Of a stretch of DNA of 64,000 nt, positions 45,296 through 55,167 are shown one piece after another. This DNA is from Breviolum minutum Mf 1.05b.01 (Eukaryota > Sar > Dinophyceae > Suessiales > Symbiodiniaceae). Location: contig DF239530.1 in assembly GCA_000507305.1 (NCBI GenBank), positions 62,001-126,000 of the forward strand, read 5' to 3'. Below the pieces are notes generated by a model, which had not been told where the DNA came from, made no database searches, and saw nothing but the letters and a program-made list of their open reading frames with translations. Every line of letters begins with the position of its first letter. Position 1 is the stretch's first letter. The position numbers and the translations under genes were made by a program.

Positions 45296-45432
45296 AGGTG
45301 GTGGCAACTCTAAACATTGTCTCTTTTCACCCCGAACCTCAAGGAAATGATCCAATATATCCAATTTGACGGTTGTGCATATTTTTGAGGGTTGTGCACA
45401 TTTTTGAGATGGGTTGAAGCTCAACCACCAAT
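45296..45432. repeat. PAL-1 element with internal duplication
   Basis: CAGGTGGTGGCAACTCTAAA at the left and GCTCAACCACCAA at the right. The segment GGTTGTGCATATTTTTGAG is repeated twice inside. Confidence 0.85.
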
Positions 45433-45453
45433 TTTGCCTCCTGGAATGTTTAT

Positions 45454-45551
45454 CTAGGTGGTAGTTTCAAATATTTTTTATTTTCACCCCTATTTGGGGA
45501 AGATTTCCAATTTGACTAATATTTTTCAGATGGGTTGAAACCACCAACTAG
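45454..45551. repeat. PAL-1 palindromic element
   Basis: CTAGGTGGTAGTTTCAAATA and GGGTTGAAACCACCAACTAG, with TTTGACTAATATTTTTCAGA. This is the consensus form: AG|GTGGT...CCAACTAG|. Confidence 0.95.
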
Positions 45552-46100
45552 TTATTTATTTACCCTAAAGATCCCTAACGTTTGAGCTGGCAGACCGATT
45601 CCCAGAGGCGACCGGGAATGGGACGAATACGGTATAGGTATACTTACCGGAAAAATCCTCCGTTTTTTTTGGCTCTGAAATTTGGAGCCCCCATAGGACC
45701 TGAAATTGGACAATATTGGAGGGTCTATCAATGTATACATTTATTTTCCACCCCCAAATAAAACAGTGAAACTGTGGTCGAAAATGTCAATTCGAGTATA
45801 GTTTGCCAAAGTTTGTGCATATCTTGAGTTGGTCTTTGGGATATATTGAAGCAAAGTCGTGATTATTTTCACTACCACACAGCCATAATAGTCCCATACT
45901 GTTCATAACATATGGAAATTTCGCTCCAGCATTTGGGAGACTTCTGTTTCAGGTACCCACGGAAGGGTGCATCACACACTGCAAAGTGGGCGTTATAAGT
46001 CCATATACCCCCGGTTCCCCATTCACAAGGCCATTTGTAGGGGATATCACCCCATTCAAAACTGGTTTGGTGGCCGTTTTTTTTTCTTGCAAACTTTCAG

Positions 46101-46253
46101 GTTATGATGTATGGAGTGCAGGGATGGCACTCTCCGCCTTTTGCGCCGAAGTGTGCCTTTTTCCGAAAGGGAGAAAACGCGATTGGTTCAAATCGCCGGT
46201 TTTTCAAAGGGAATTTCAATTGAATCATGCCAAAGTGGTGCCAGGATATCCAG
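46101..46253 (+). CDS. Probable internal exon with a kinase-like DVWSAG motif
   Basis: Between AACTTTCAG and CCAG|GTGCGT the frame reads GYDVWSAGMALSAFCAEVCL, then FPKGRKRDWFKSPVFQREF and AKVVPGYP. DVWSAG followed by hydrophobic residues and a LFP recalls subdomain IX of protein kinases (DxWSxG), but one motif in 50 codons is weak evidence. Both splice sites look good, so the exon is more certain than the family. Confidence 0.45.
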
Positions 46254-46380
46254 GTGCGTCCATTCAAAAAGGGATTCTCCGGATCCAATCCTATTCTGCC
46301 AATGCCAAAACTGGGTTACATACATGGTGGAAGAATGTCGAAGAGAAGTGAAGGTCACAAGATGGCAGTTGTGATAGGCT

Positions 46381-46480
46381 TATAACATCTTATAACTCTG
46401 CTTATAGGGGTTAAAACTCCAGTTACCCATTTGTTTTCGACCATTAATACATGTTATAACTAGCATAGGGGCCCATTTTG
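46381..46480. repeat. PAL-2-like element, degenerate
   Basis: CTTATAACATCTTATAACTC, GGGGTTAAAACTCCAGTTAC and GCATAGGGGCCCATTTTG. Confidence 0.6.
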
Positions 46481-46492
46481 TCCTCCGGAAAG

Positions 46493-46583
46493 GGATAGGA
46501 TCCATGTATGGTACTGTATATTCACCTACATTTACCATAAAAATCGGCCAAATGTAGGTAAATATACCATACATGGATCCTAC
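46493..46583. repeat. PAL-3 palindromic element
   Basis: ATAGGATCCATGTATGGTAC and ATATACCATACATGGATCCTA are clean inverted ends around ACCATAAAAATCGGCC. It shares its last TAC with the PAL-2 copy that follows. Confidence 0.92.
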
Positions 46584-46713
46584 AAGCTGGGCCCCTGCCA
46601 GTTATAAATGGAGTTAGAACCCCTAAATGGCCTTATAAATGGCTAAGTGTTCTTATAACCCTAGTTGTAGGAGTTATAACCCAAGTTATATCTGGTAGGG
46701 GGCCCACCTTGTA
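46581..46713. repeat. PAL-2 palindromic element
   Basis: TACAAGCTGGGCCCCTGCCA and GGTAGGGGGCCCACCTTGTA. Confidence 0.9.
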
Positions 46714-46924
46714 TGGGACTGTTATAAACTCAAACCAAATGTGTATGTATATATATATATATGCACATATATAAGCCTCTCAAATGTAGCATGTGTGCCT
46801 CTTTTTTTGGGCACGCCCCTAAAGGTAGCTCCATTTCTTGCACCAAATTTTGACGATTGCAACTTGTGAGAATGATTGCCCTAAAATGACAAGTCATGAC
46901 TCAGATTATTTGAGAAATAGCCTC

Positions 46925-47035
46925 CCTAGAGACATCCAAACACCTAATGAGAAGGTAGTTGGAGCCCCCAAAATATACCTAAAGCACCAATTTCTCAGGA
47001 GGTATGACTGGATGATTTTTGATGTTTAGGGCTTG
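46925..47035. repeat. PAL-7 element, degenerate ends
   Basis: CTAGAGACATCCAAACACCT at the left and CTCAGGAGGTATGACTGG at the right. Confidence 0.65.
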
Positions 47036-47079
47036 GAAGACGATCCTTTCCTCATAACATGGCCCCTTTTTTTGGGGGG

Positions 47080-47188
47080 GAACATGTTTACGGTTTGAGG
47101 GAGGTTGCCACTGTGACACGTTACGTTGTGGCTGGTCATCTAAGCTCCCTGAAACGGCTGGAGATGCTGGAGCCTCCCCCCATTTCAG
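47080..47188 (+). CDS. Probable internal exon, unknown protein
   Basis: The frame reads VYGLREVATVTRYVVAGHLS then SLKRLEMLEPPPIS and meets TTTCAG|GTGTTT. The helical composition and G/C-ending codons support coding. The 5' limit is unclear. It could belong to the same plus-strand gene as the exon at 46101-46253. Confidence 0.4.
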
Positions 47189-47290
47189 GTGTTTTGTTTC
47201 GGTCCAGCCTGGACTTAAAAAAGAAAAATGGGGCGTTTTTTTTTCCCCCAAAAAAATGGTGCCACACGAAGTTCGAGTTTGGATATCTGA

Positions 47291-47395
47291 CTAGGTGGTG
47301 ACAACTCAAATATCTTTTATTTTCACCCCCGCTTGGGGAAATGATCCAATTTGACAAGCATATTTTTGAGATGGGTTGGTTCTACCACCAACGAG
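47291..47395. repeat. PAL-1 palindromic element
   Basis: CTAGGTGGTGACAACTCAAA at the left and GGTTCTACCACCAACGAG at the right. Confidence 0.92.
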
Positions 47396-47399
47396 CTGA

Positions 47400-48250
47400 G
47401 TCTTATGGTGAAAACTTGGTGAAAGACCCAACCTTTAATGTGGGATAGGATTTTGGATACAATCTTCAGAGGCGAAGGCCCTGAAAATTAATGGTTGGAC
47501 GATGAATGTCCTTTTAGGATGCCCTACACCCCCGAAAACGAACGGCTGGATACCCAAAATGATGGGCCTTGGAAAATGTGTATAATTCCTGTTGAATAAG
47601 GCAATTTTTGGATTTTGAAAGGTTATGTTAGTTTCAAGGAGTGTACATGAGAAATATTGTCACCTCCCAAATTTCAACCAACGATTCTATACCATTGTTT
47701 TTCCTTTCCAGCATTTTCCGATTGGAATCCCAAAATTAGTCGTTCGAATGGGATTTTTACTATAAGAACAAGTATTTGTTGATGCCCAAATGGTGAACAA
47801 CCAAAAGGAACTTTGACCAAACTTGTGCTGCAAAAAGTTGAGGTTCTGTATCTTTGTAATTTGTTCTGCTTTGGTCACTGGTGGCATCTCGGCTGCAAGT
47901 TTAATGACCACCAACAACTTTCATTCCGGGAATTCCTTCCAGGCGGAGAGTGGTTTTTGTAATAAAAAAAAGGCTCCACCCTTGTTGTTTTAGGGTAGTA
48001 TAGCCGGGGATGAACAGGTATACCCAGTGATTCTGCCGGTTTGTTGGTGCGGGTGGGGGCCCCGAAAATCAGTGAAAAAAGTGGATCCCTAATTCAATTT
48101 GTGGATGGGAGATCTTGGGAAGGGGTGAATTGCCTCAAGATCTTGGGGACGTTTTGAGCTCCTAAAATCATAGAGTTATAAGCTCTTTTTTAGGGGTGAA
48201 ATAAAGCCAGGAACACCCATTTTTTTCTTAAAGTCTTCCATGGATGCACC
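47400..48250. other. No supported gene
   Basis: It holds a PAL-6 right half at about 47625-47650 (GTTATGTTAGTTTCAAGGAG). Frames are weak. Confidence 0.35.
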
Positions 48251-48252
48251 CC

Positions 48253-48400
48253 TTACAAGGTGGACCCCTACCAGTTATAACTGAGGTTATAGAAACCTGT
48301 AAGTAGGGTATAACAACCTCAGTTACCCATTTTTTTCTGCTATTTATTAGCGCCCCATGTCCCTCCATTTGTAACAATCGTAGGGGCCTATACCTTGTAG
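48253..48400. repeat. PAL-2 palindromic element
   Basis: TACAAGGTGGACCCCTACCA at the left and GTAGGGGCCTATACCTTGTAG at the right. Confidence 0.85.
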
Positions 48401-48891
48401 GGTATTATGTAATTACCTAGTTATGTATGGATTATTTCGTAAACCATGAACCAATGATCCCGGAACATGAAACAACCAGGATTTTTCATGGAAAGTAAGG
48501 CACCGGGTGTTTTTGTCGGTGGCTCAGGGGTGTCGATTTTTCTGCCTCGTTGTGTCGATCTTTCTGCCTCGTTGAAACTTGAGGTTCTCAACGGGGCCAA
48601 AAACTGCACTTGTCAATGGGGTTTCCCAACATTAACACAAGGGAAAAACAACGGTTACCATCGAAAAAAAGGAGACACGACATGATGTTGTAAAAGAGAT
48701 TTGAAAACTGTATTTTTTCCTTCAATGCAAAACTGCAAGATTTGTTCAGGTTTCGGTTTCATTTCAGCACTAGTTTTCAGGGATATATAAAACCTTAATT
48801 TCAATGTTGATTCATCTCGCATCATCGGGATGATGTTGCTGGCAAAGGCCAGGGGTCAAAGATGTGAAAAGAAAGCCTGGGTGTTTTTTTA

Positions 48892-48989
48892 AATACCCTC
48901 TAGGGAACTAACATATCCCACCTGGGGAAAAGGAAAATCATCTTCAAAAGTGCCTTGGTATGGGATATGTTAGTTTCCAGGAGGGTATC
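48892..48989. repeat. PAL-6 palindromic element
   Basis: ATACCCTCTAGGGAACTAAC and GTTAGTTTCCAGGAGGGTAT, about 98 bp. Confidence 0.9.
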
Positions 48990-49256
48990 AACCTTGTGGC
49001 ATTCTGAAGTTGTTTTACCTCCCAAAAAGCCAGAATTCGTTCAATATACAAAATTAGGCCTGCATACCCTATAGTGGGTAAATAACCCTTTTCAGTTTTA
49101 TGAAACTGATCCCTATTAGATCTATTAGCCTTCACGCAATCAACTGTTGCTGTGTTTAGGCATCACCCAAGATATACCCTATGATAAATATGTGGGTGAA
49201 TCAGAGTGACATCACAACATCTATTGCCACGGTTTTTCAGGCTTTCCTCTTGTAAG

Positions 49257-49363
49257 GCCCATATGCTCCATGGGACTGGAGTATTTACCTACAGATTTAA
49301 CTTATAGATTAAATGAGTGGTAAATGTACAGACAAATATTCCAGTCCAATGGAGCATATGGGA
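49257..49363. repeat. PAL-3 variant
   Basis: CCCATATGCTCCATGGGACT and CCAATGGAGCATATGGG are perfect inverted ends. The core has TATTTACCTACAGATTT. Confidence 0.85.
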
Positions 49364-49494
49364 GGGAAAAGGAACGGTATCATGTGCCTATGCAACGCTG
49401 CGATCACACTCCGCTAAGGCAGTTTGATGGCTGCTAGGCTGAATGATTCTGCTTGTTCGGGCGAGGAAATCACGATAGATGGGCCTCTTCTGCC

Positions 49495-49640
49495 GATCGT
49501 TATAAATGGAGTGACATAAACGGTTTATCATAAACGGCCCTATAAACGGCCGGAAATAATTGGGTTTTCCTGCGGCTACTTTACCCCTATAAGTGGAGTT
49601 ATGGGCTCCTACTTCTAACTGGTGACTTTGGGCCCACTTA
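49495..49640. repeat. PAL-2-like remnant
   Basis: GATCGTTATAAATGGAGTGA, CCCCTATAAGTGGAGTTAT and AACTGGTGACTTTGGGCCCA. Confidence 0.55.
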
Positions 49641-49851
49641 TTTTGGAGTCCCCATTTACAAAAAAAGATAACGACGCCAAAACAACTTGACAGCACGACC
49701 CATCGTTGTGAATGTCCCCCCCAAACACCCAATTTCTTTAGGGACATATTGAGTCGCAACTCTTCAAGAAAAGGAAGGCTCTAAGCTTTGGGGAGAATGG
49801 TGAGCATTCTAGGTTTCCAAAGAGACTGCATCATAATCTTTGTTGCGGGGT

Positions 49852-49985
49852 CATACTGTTGATGGTTCAGAAATCCGGCGATCACCAGTTGAGTGAATGT
49901 TGGTAGTTTATCCCCATGATTTACAGGGGTTTCATAGATGGCAGGTGGTTATATAGCAGGGTTTCTCAAGCATCAACTAGTAGAT
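49852..49985. repeat. PAL-8 palindromic element
   Basis: ATACTGTTGATGGTTCAGAA at the left, CAGTTGAGTGAATGTTGGTAG in the core, and GGGTTTCTCAAGCATCAACTAGTAG at the right. Confidence 0.85.
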
Positions 49986-50047
49986 GTTTGCGGTCCATTA
50001 TGTGATGCCACTAAGTTCAGCAAAGATTGTTTTAATTTTGTGGTTAT

Positions 50048-50142
50048 GTCCCATATGATCCATGGGACTGGTATATTTATCTACATGAATGGTTGATTTG
50101 TATGGTAAATGTCAATGTAGGCGAATCTATAATCCATGGCTC
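50048..50142. repeat. PAL-3 variant
   Basis: CCCATATGATCCATGGGACT at the left with TATATTTATCTACATGAATGG; the right end CTATAATCCATGG is weaker. Confidence 0.7.
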
Positions 50143-50181
50143 CTAAGGGTCTTTTCGAAGGTTTCCTTGGTCTCTGAAATA

Positions 50182-50264
50182 GTACTCCTTTGAAAACTAA
50201 CATGTTCCCTGAAACATGATGGTTGGAAGACAAGGTCCCTTTTCAGGGTACATGTTATTTTACA
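50182..50264. repeat. PAL-6 element
   Basis: ACTCCTTTGAAAACTAACATG and CATGTTATTTTACACC as ends, with GGTTGGAAGACAAGGTCCC inside. Confidence 0.65.
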
Positions 50265-50437
50265 CCATTGACAACTTCTTTTGAACCCTTTGAAGAAACA
50301 AGTTGGACTCACATCATCTCATCTTATCTCACTCCATTTATCTTCGGACACAAAACGCCAAAAAGACACAAAAACATCGACAAACGCGTCAACTTACATC
50401 ATCTGATTTTATCAAACATTCATAGATCTCAACCTTT

Positions 50438-50521
50438 CCCATAGGATCCATGTAGGGTATATGAAAAGTTGTTTTTGTCAAGATAAACGTAGGTAAATAT
50501 ACCGTTTGTCCCATGGATCCG
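50438..50521. repeat. PAL-3 palindromic element
   Basis: CCCATAGGATCCATGTAGGG and TACCGTTTGTCCCATGGATCC. Confidence 0.85.
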
Positions 50522-50597
50522 TCATGTTTTTTGTCCAAAAAAATCAACCCCAAGTCTTGGAAACTTCAGTACAAGGTGAGCCAGGATCCTTAGGGAT

Positions 50598-50715
50598 ACC
50601 CTCCCTGAAACTAACAGCAAAAGCACCTGCAAATGGATGGGTTGGAATACTAGTTTCCTTTTGGGGCAATTGTGGCCTATTTTCAGGGGCAAGCAGTTAG
50701 TTTCAGGAAGTGTAG
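50598..50715. repeat. PAL-6 palindromic element
   Basis: TACCCTCCCTGAAACTAACA and GTTAGTTTCAGGAAGTGTA. Confidence 0.88.
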
Positions 50716-50774
50716 ATCTCAAGCTTGCTTGAACAAACCAAAAGAGATCTCAAGTCTTGGAAACAAAAGAAAAC

Positions 50775-50915
50775 CTACAAGGTGGGCCCCTGCCAGTTAT
50801 AAATGGAGTTATAACCCCTATATATAAATGGCCTTATGATTAGGTCACTGGGGTTATAACCCTAGTTATAGGAGTTATAACCCAAGTTATATTTGGTAGG
50901 GGGCCCACCTTGTAG
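50775..50915. repeat. PAL-2 palindromic element abutting PAL-1
   Basis: CTACAAGGTGGGCCCCTGCC and GGGGGCCCACCTTGTAG are perfect inverted ends. Its last TAG is also the start of the next PAL-1 copy (TAGGTGGTGG). Confidence 0.95.
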
Positions 50916-51031
50916 GTGGTGGTTTCAAATATTTGTTATTTTTTATCCCTATATGAGGAAGATGTTCACCCATTTTGACGGGTTGCATATTTTTTTTTCA
51001 GATGGGTTGGTTCAATTCAACCACCAATCAG
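50913..51031. repeat. PAL-1 palindromic element
   Basis: TAGGTGGTGGTTTCAAATAT at the left and GGTTCAATTCAACCACCAATCAG at the right. Confidence 0.9.
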
Positions 51032-51137
51032 TAAAGAACTGGGGTTGTTTCACCCTACTTATAATCTGAGGTATAACTGTTTTTTTTTTTCAGGCCCACC
51101 TTGTGGAATACTTACCGAGCAATTTACCATAGAATTT

Positions 51138-51242
51138 ATGAGTGTTTCCGAAAATAGTGGGAAAACTCCCCCCCAAATCATCTTCCTTTTAATAAACTAT
51201 CCATTATAAACCATCCATTTTAATTGGGTTTTCCTGGTAAAT
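51138..51242. repeat. PAL-12 palindromic element
   Basis: GAGTGTTTCCGAAAATAGTGG at the left; ACTATCCATTATAAACCATCC and GGGTTTTCCTGG at the right. Confidence 0.65.
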
Positions 51243-51249
51243 GGAGGTA

Positions 51250-51415
51250 TACCACCAACCCATTAGAAACCCTCAAGGACACCGTCTTCAACAAGTTTCG
51301 TTTCTGGACTGCCTTTACCTCGGCGGCATGTGCCAGATATTCCTCCAAGCCGAACCGTGCCTTCGGTGACGGAGTTTGTTTACATGGTGGGATACGCCCC
51401 AACAGAGCGACCTTC
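51250..51415. CDS. Coding-like stretch, strand uncertain
   Basis: The plus frame reads NPLETLKDTVFNKFRFWTAF then TSAACARYSSKPNRAFGDGV and CLHGGIRPNRATF. The minus frame reads RIPPCKQTPSPKARFGLEEY and LAHAAEVKAVQKRNLLKTVS. Both have coding-like composition and G/C-ending codons. One is real or both are chance. No splice site decides it. Confidence 0.3.
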
Positions 51416-51799
51416 ATGTGTATTATATATACATATATTATGACATATATGTTCCTATATTATTATTAATTATTCTTATATAATATTATCATTATTATTA
51501 ATTATTAGTAAATATACCTTGGGGTTGCCAAAACCCCTGGAACAGTGGGTGGGTAAATTATATCAAATTATCTATATTCATTTTTATGAAAGGAACATAA
51601 TTAAGCTTCACTATCCAGAAACAAAGATTAGAATAGAAAATCACCATTTTTTTCATGGGGGGATACATCTTCAAATGGTTGTTCTTTGTCCATTGTCATG
51701 TTGCCTGTTAAAGAGGGGTTGCACCCAAAATAGCGACATTGAATTTTTATACCGGAAAACCAAAGGCTGGAAGCCCCAAAAAAAATTGGGGGGGGAGTT

Positions 51800-51934
51800 A
51801 GTACTAGGATGTCCCCAAGAAGTTAGGATCAATGGTTTGTAAGTGGGTTATAACCCCAATATATCCCATTTATAAGTAGGTTATAACCCATTGATCCTAA
51901 CCATTGATCCTAACTTCCTGGGACATCCAAGTAG
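51800..51934. repeat. PAL-5 palindromic element
   Basis: TAGTACTAGGATGTCCCCAA at the left and TTCCTGGGACATCCAAGTAG at the right, with a duplicated CATTGATCCTAAC core. Confidence 0.9.
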
Positions 51935-52079
51935 TCCTTAATTTTGGATGATGAAGATTCCAGCTTGAAAAAAGATAGTCGACTTGAACCTTGTTGAAAT
52001 ATTATGGTCGACTTGGACGACTCCAGGGCTGTTATTTCCAGTGGAGGCAAATTTCGGGCCCCTACTTATAACCGGTACC

Positions 52080-52330
52080 CCCACCTTCTACAGCTTGAGG
52101 GCCCCAGACATGTCATGGAATCCATGGCATCCGACCGACTTAACCACACCACTCTGATGGGTGGTGGGTCACGGACCCCCCCCCTCAACCGACCAACCAC
52201 CCGACCAACCCCTGGAAGTCAGCGGGTCACGACTTGGAAAAAAAAACTAACGTCCTTAAAAGACCGGAAGGAAGGTGTTGAAAAATATCCCATGACTCCA
52301 TTTTCAGGATTGAGATTGGCTATAGGTATA
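52080..52330 (+). CDS. Possible exon of the plus-strand gene around 52-54 kb
   Basis: The frame reads LEGPRHVMESMASDRLNHTT, then LMGGGSRTPPLNRPTTRPTP and GSQRVTTWKKKLTS. It is Pro/Thr-rich and could be a linker. Part of the stretch upstream derives from a PAL-2 end (GGGCCCCTACTTATAACCGG), so caution is needed. Confidence 0.25.
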
Positions 52331-52695
52331 TATATATGTATATATATAGCTGTACGTTTTGGCTTCATCAAAGTGACCAGAATCCATCCAAAAATTGAAT
52401 GGGACCGAATCCCAACAACAAACCTTACCTTTGTAAGTTGCGATCCAGCTATTTGATATATGATTCCTCGATACAGGCTTTACTCAGGTTTTGTCGCGGG
52501 ATTCAATTCGGTGGGCTCCGTTTTCGTTGGAAAAAAAAACATCTTGGACCAGAAACGAAATCCTTAGAGTAAGCTGGCGCGAGCCATGGAGCCATGGAGT
52601 GGTTATCTAAAGTCCCCGTAAAAAAAAATATGGAGCGTTTCGCTCAGAGCGCTCCATGACCTACACAGCCGCTGCTTTTTCACAAATGGGCTCAT

Positions 52696-52820
52696 GATAG
52701 TGTTGATGGTTCAAAAATCCGGCTAACAACTAGTTGAGGGAATGGTAGTTTATCCCCACTGTTTCTCTAGGGTTCCATATATCCTAGGTGGTTTGTTTGG
52801 GATTTCTGAACCATCAACAG
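52696..52820. repeat. PAL-8 palindromic element forming the 5' border of an exon
   Basis: AGTGTTGATGGTTCAAAAAT at the left and GATTTCTGAACCATCAACAG at the right. Read as an intron on the plus strand it ends CATCAACAG| exactly where the next frame opens. Confidence 0.92.
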
Positions 52821-52936
52821 TAGGGTTGTGGGGGATCGACCTCTCGACTCGGACTCGTAGGGCTCCTTCGGCCTTGCAGCAGCATTGGAGCTATGAAAGT
52901 ACTACGATCGACGGAGCTATAGGCAACTACTTGGAG
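52821..52936 (+). CDS. Internal exon bounded by PAL-8 and PAL-4
   Basis: The frame starts with TA completing a codon, then reads GLWGIDLSTRTRRAPSALQQ and HWSYESTTIDGAIGNYLE. Its left edge is the CAACAG of a PAL-8 copy. Its right edge is TTGGAG|GATCATCC, the left end of a PAL-4 copy, which would be a GA-type donor. Codon use is clearly coding-like. No family is recognised. The same x|TA phase follows the PAL-8 acceptor at 61032 on the other strand. Confidence 0.6.
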
Positions 52937-53079
52937 GATCATCCCAGGACTTGTAAGTGGTTAGGATCACCCCCATTTATAAGCCATGAATTTAGCCCAT
53001 TTGGAAGGGGAATAACCCAATTTTAGGGGACTTATTAACCATGGTTATTAACCATTTAAATGGGATGATCCTCCAAGTA
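52930..53079. repeat. PAL-4 palindromic element forming the 3' border of an exon
   Basis: ACTTGGAGGATCATCCCAGG at the left and TGGGATGATCCTCCAAGTA at the right. Confidence 0.92.
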
Positions 53080-53149
53080 TCCCCAGGTTTCGAGTATCCC
53101 AACGTTGAATCATTAACTTCAGCCAGGGGCCCCTTTCGGTCCCGTTTTT

Positions 53150-53295
53150 GGGACCTAAATGGAGTGATATAGCCACGGCCCCTTTCAATACCCTACAAAA
53201 AGGAGGGGTTCCTTGGGGTTATAGTTCACCCTACTTATAGTTGAGTAATTTCACCCCAGTTATAACTGGTGACTTTGGGCTACCACCTTGTGATT
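53150..53295. repeat. PAL-2-like remnant
   Basis: TAAATGGAGTGATATAGCCA, CACCCTACTTATAG and CCCCAGTTATAACTGGTGAC with a TACCACCTTGTGA end. Confidence 0.55.
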
Positions 53296-53324
53296 TATAT
53301 GATTTACGTATATATGCCATTAAA

Positions 53325-53397
53325 ATACCATTAAACAATTCACCACAGGAACCATTCATGTTACGGTAAATATACCGGACTCGTCCCAATGGATCCG
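53325..53397. repeat. PAL-3-like remnant
   Basis: TTCATGTTACGGTAAATATACC followed by CGTCCCAATGGATCC. Only the right half is well kept. Confidence 0.6.
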
Positions 53398-53418
53398 TCA
53401 TTCCAAGGCGGTGCCAAA

Positions 53419-53705
53419 ATGTCAAGTCGAGAGACATTTATTGTTACTTCCTTTATGTGCCTTCTTGGTTTAGTCAATAGCACCTTGGCGCATCATCGTT
53501 CGGGCTTAGTTGGAGGATGGGCTCCCAGGACGGCTGTTTCCAGCGGGTTTTCTCTTACCGTCTCCAAGCCCTGGGGGGTTCTGGGACCCCTTCCTGAAAT
53601 GGCTGAAATTTATGGCTTTGAAACGGGGGCTGAAGCGAAACTAACTGGGATGATTTCTCGATTCGCAGTGGCTCTTGGGAAGTTCATCAGCGGGGCTTGT
53701 GACAG
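53419..53705 (+). CDS. Probable exon with a signal-like hydrophobic start
   Basis: The frame from ATG 53419 reads MSSRETFIVTSFMCLLGLVN then STLAHHRSGLVGGWAPRTAV, LPEMAEIYGFETGAEAKLTG and MISRFAVALGKFISGACD, ending at GACAG|GTGGTG. The hydrophobic run at residues 7-22 could be a signal peptide or anchor, if this ATG is the start; an acceptor just upstream (TTCCAAG) would make it internal. The donor GTGGTG is the same as the PAL-1 left end. No family is recognised. Confidence 0.4.
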
Positions 53706-53898
53706 GTGGTGTTTGCGAAGATTCAGGCTGGCACACTCAAAAAAGATTGCTATCAAATTTTTCAATTGTCAAGACCCCAATACCTTAAGGACTGGCAAAT
53801 TCCCTCTTTATACTTTGTTGTTTTTTCATTTGAATGCTGGTGATGGCACGTGTTTGACAGACTATGTCCCTATACTTCTACACGGGCGCCTTGGAGTG

Positions 53899-53947
53899 AA
53901 GAAATTTGACGAGCATATTTTTCAGATGGGTGGCTCAACCACCAACT
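53899..53947. repeat. PAL-1 right-end fragment
   Basis: AAATTTGACGAGCATATTTTT then CAGATGGGTGGCTCAACCACCAAC. The matching left end may be the GTGGTGTTT at 53706, with about 190 bp of other sequence between. Confidence 0.7.
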
Positions 53948-54050
53948 ACCATGGGAACCCACGTTTCCTTCATTTTTTGGGTTATAACCCATATTTTTGG
54001 GGTGTAAAACCTTCATTTTTCATGGGCACTTGGGGTCCAAGGGTAGGTTA
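53948..54050. repeat. PAL-10 palindromic element
   Basis: CCATGGGAACCCACGTTTCC, TTATAACCCATATTTTTGGGG and CCTTCATTTTTCATGGGCAC. Confidence 0.85.
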
Positions 54051-54174
54051 GTTTTGATTGTCGTTGATTTTTTTCCTGGCATTCTTTGACCGAGGTATTG
54101 ACTTGTCCAATCACTTCATGCCTGCCAACTATATGGGCCGTGTGCGTCTTGGCAACACAGAGTTGGAAGATGGA

Positions 54175-54308
54175 TCTAGTCGGTGGGCCCCCAAAAACTA
54201 TAGTTATAAATGAAGCTATAAACAGCCCCTACAAATGGCCGAAAATAAATGGGTAACTTGGGTTATAGGAATTATATATTTCACCCCATGTTGGGCCCAC
54301 CCTGCAAG
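54175..54308. repeat. PAL-2 palindromic element
   Basis: CTAGTCGGTGGGCCCCC at the left and GTTGGGCCCACCCTGCAAG at the right. Confidence 0.8.
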
Positions 54309-54330
54309 AGTTTCAATATTTTTGACGCAG

Positions 54331-54442
54331 CAGTTGGCGAGAATCGCTGTAACCCAGGCGGATAGTCAGCACCAGGATGATATAGTTATGTTTCAGTCGA
54401 CTGAGGATCCTGATAAATCTGACTTCCGACTGTCATTCTTGG
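54331..54442 (+). CDS. Probable internal exon, acidic, unknown
   Basis: After TTTTTGACGCAG the frame reads QLARIAVTQADSQHQDDIVM then FQSTEDPDKSDFRLSFLEG. The good acceptor and the acidic, soluble composition support an exon. It may follow the exon at 53419-53705 in one plus-strand gene. Confidence 0.45.
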
Positions 54443-54628
54443 AGGGAATCCCAAGTTGGCGATATTTGGGAAGACTTCCCCTGCATTGCATTCACACCAG
54501 ATGACAATCTTTTGACAAGAGAAGGCACGATAAGCCAGGCCATGCCCTCCCCCGGCCACAAAAAGAGGCAGAAAGACTAAGACTGAAAACGGTACCATAA
54601 TACTACGTTATATACTTCTTGCTGATAT

Positions 54629-54733
54629 ACCCTTCCTGAAACTAACATAGCACCTGAAAATGAACCTTCCCAAAAGGAAAGTAATCTTCAAACCATCCAA
54701 TTTCATGGGCTATGTTAGTTTCAGGGAGTGTAA
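54629..54733. repeat. PAL-6 palindromic element
   Basis: TACCCTTCCTGAAACTAACA and GCTATGTTAGTTTCAGGGAGTGTA. Confidence 0.92.
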
Positions 54734-55167
54734 ATATATACTAGTATATCTATAGTATATGTTCTATCTTAGCTTTATATACTTCTATAGGTACGCATGA
54801 ATATGGCACACAGATTTCCCGAACGGTGTCCTCAATCAGCTTTAAATAGTTGTTTCATGATTTTGAAAATCTCTTACGGAGGAAAAAAGGGGTCAAGATT
54901 TCAATATGTTCAATTTTCCAGGATGTCCAGCATTTCTCCACGGTTTCGGGTGAGGTTTGTGGGATGTTTTTCTCCCGATCTCAACCGAACAGAGACTTGG
55001 ATTTGTTGCGTTTTGGTCAGTTGGTTCACTCCTCACAGATGGGCCAGTGTCCTGCTTTCGCTGGGCACCGAAAACAATCGTTATAAATGGGGGTTTTCCT
55101 GGGTGCAGCTTAACTATAAAAGAGAAAAGGCGTTGGATCCACCCAATATATATATATATATGTTTTC

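Noticed and set aside
53389-54051. One continuous 220-residue protein
   Set aside because: Its last 50 residues are translated PAL-1 and PAL-10 sequence. Only the part before GACAG|GTGGTG is likely coding.
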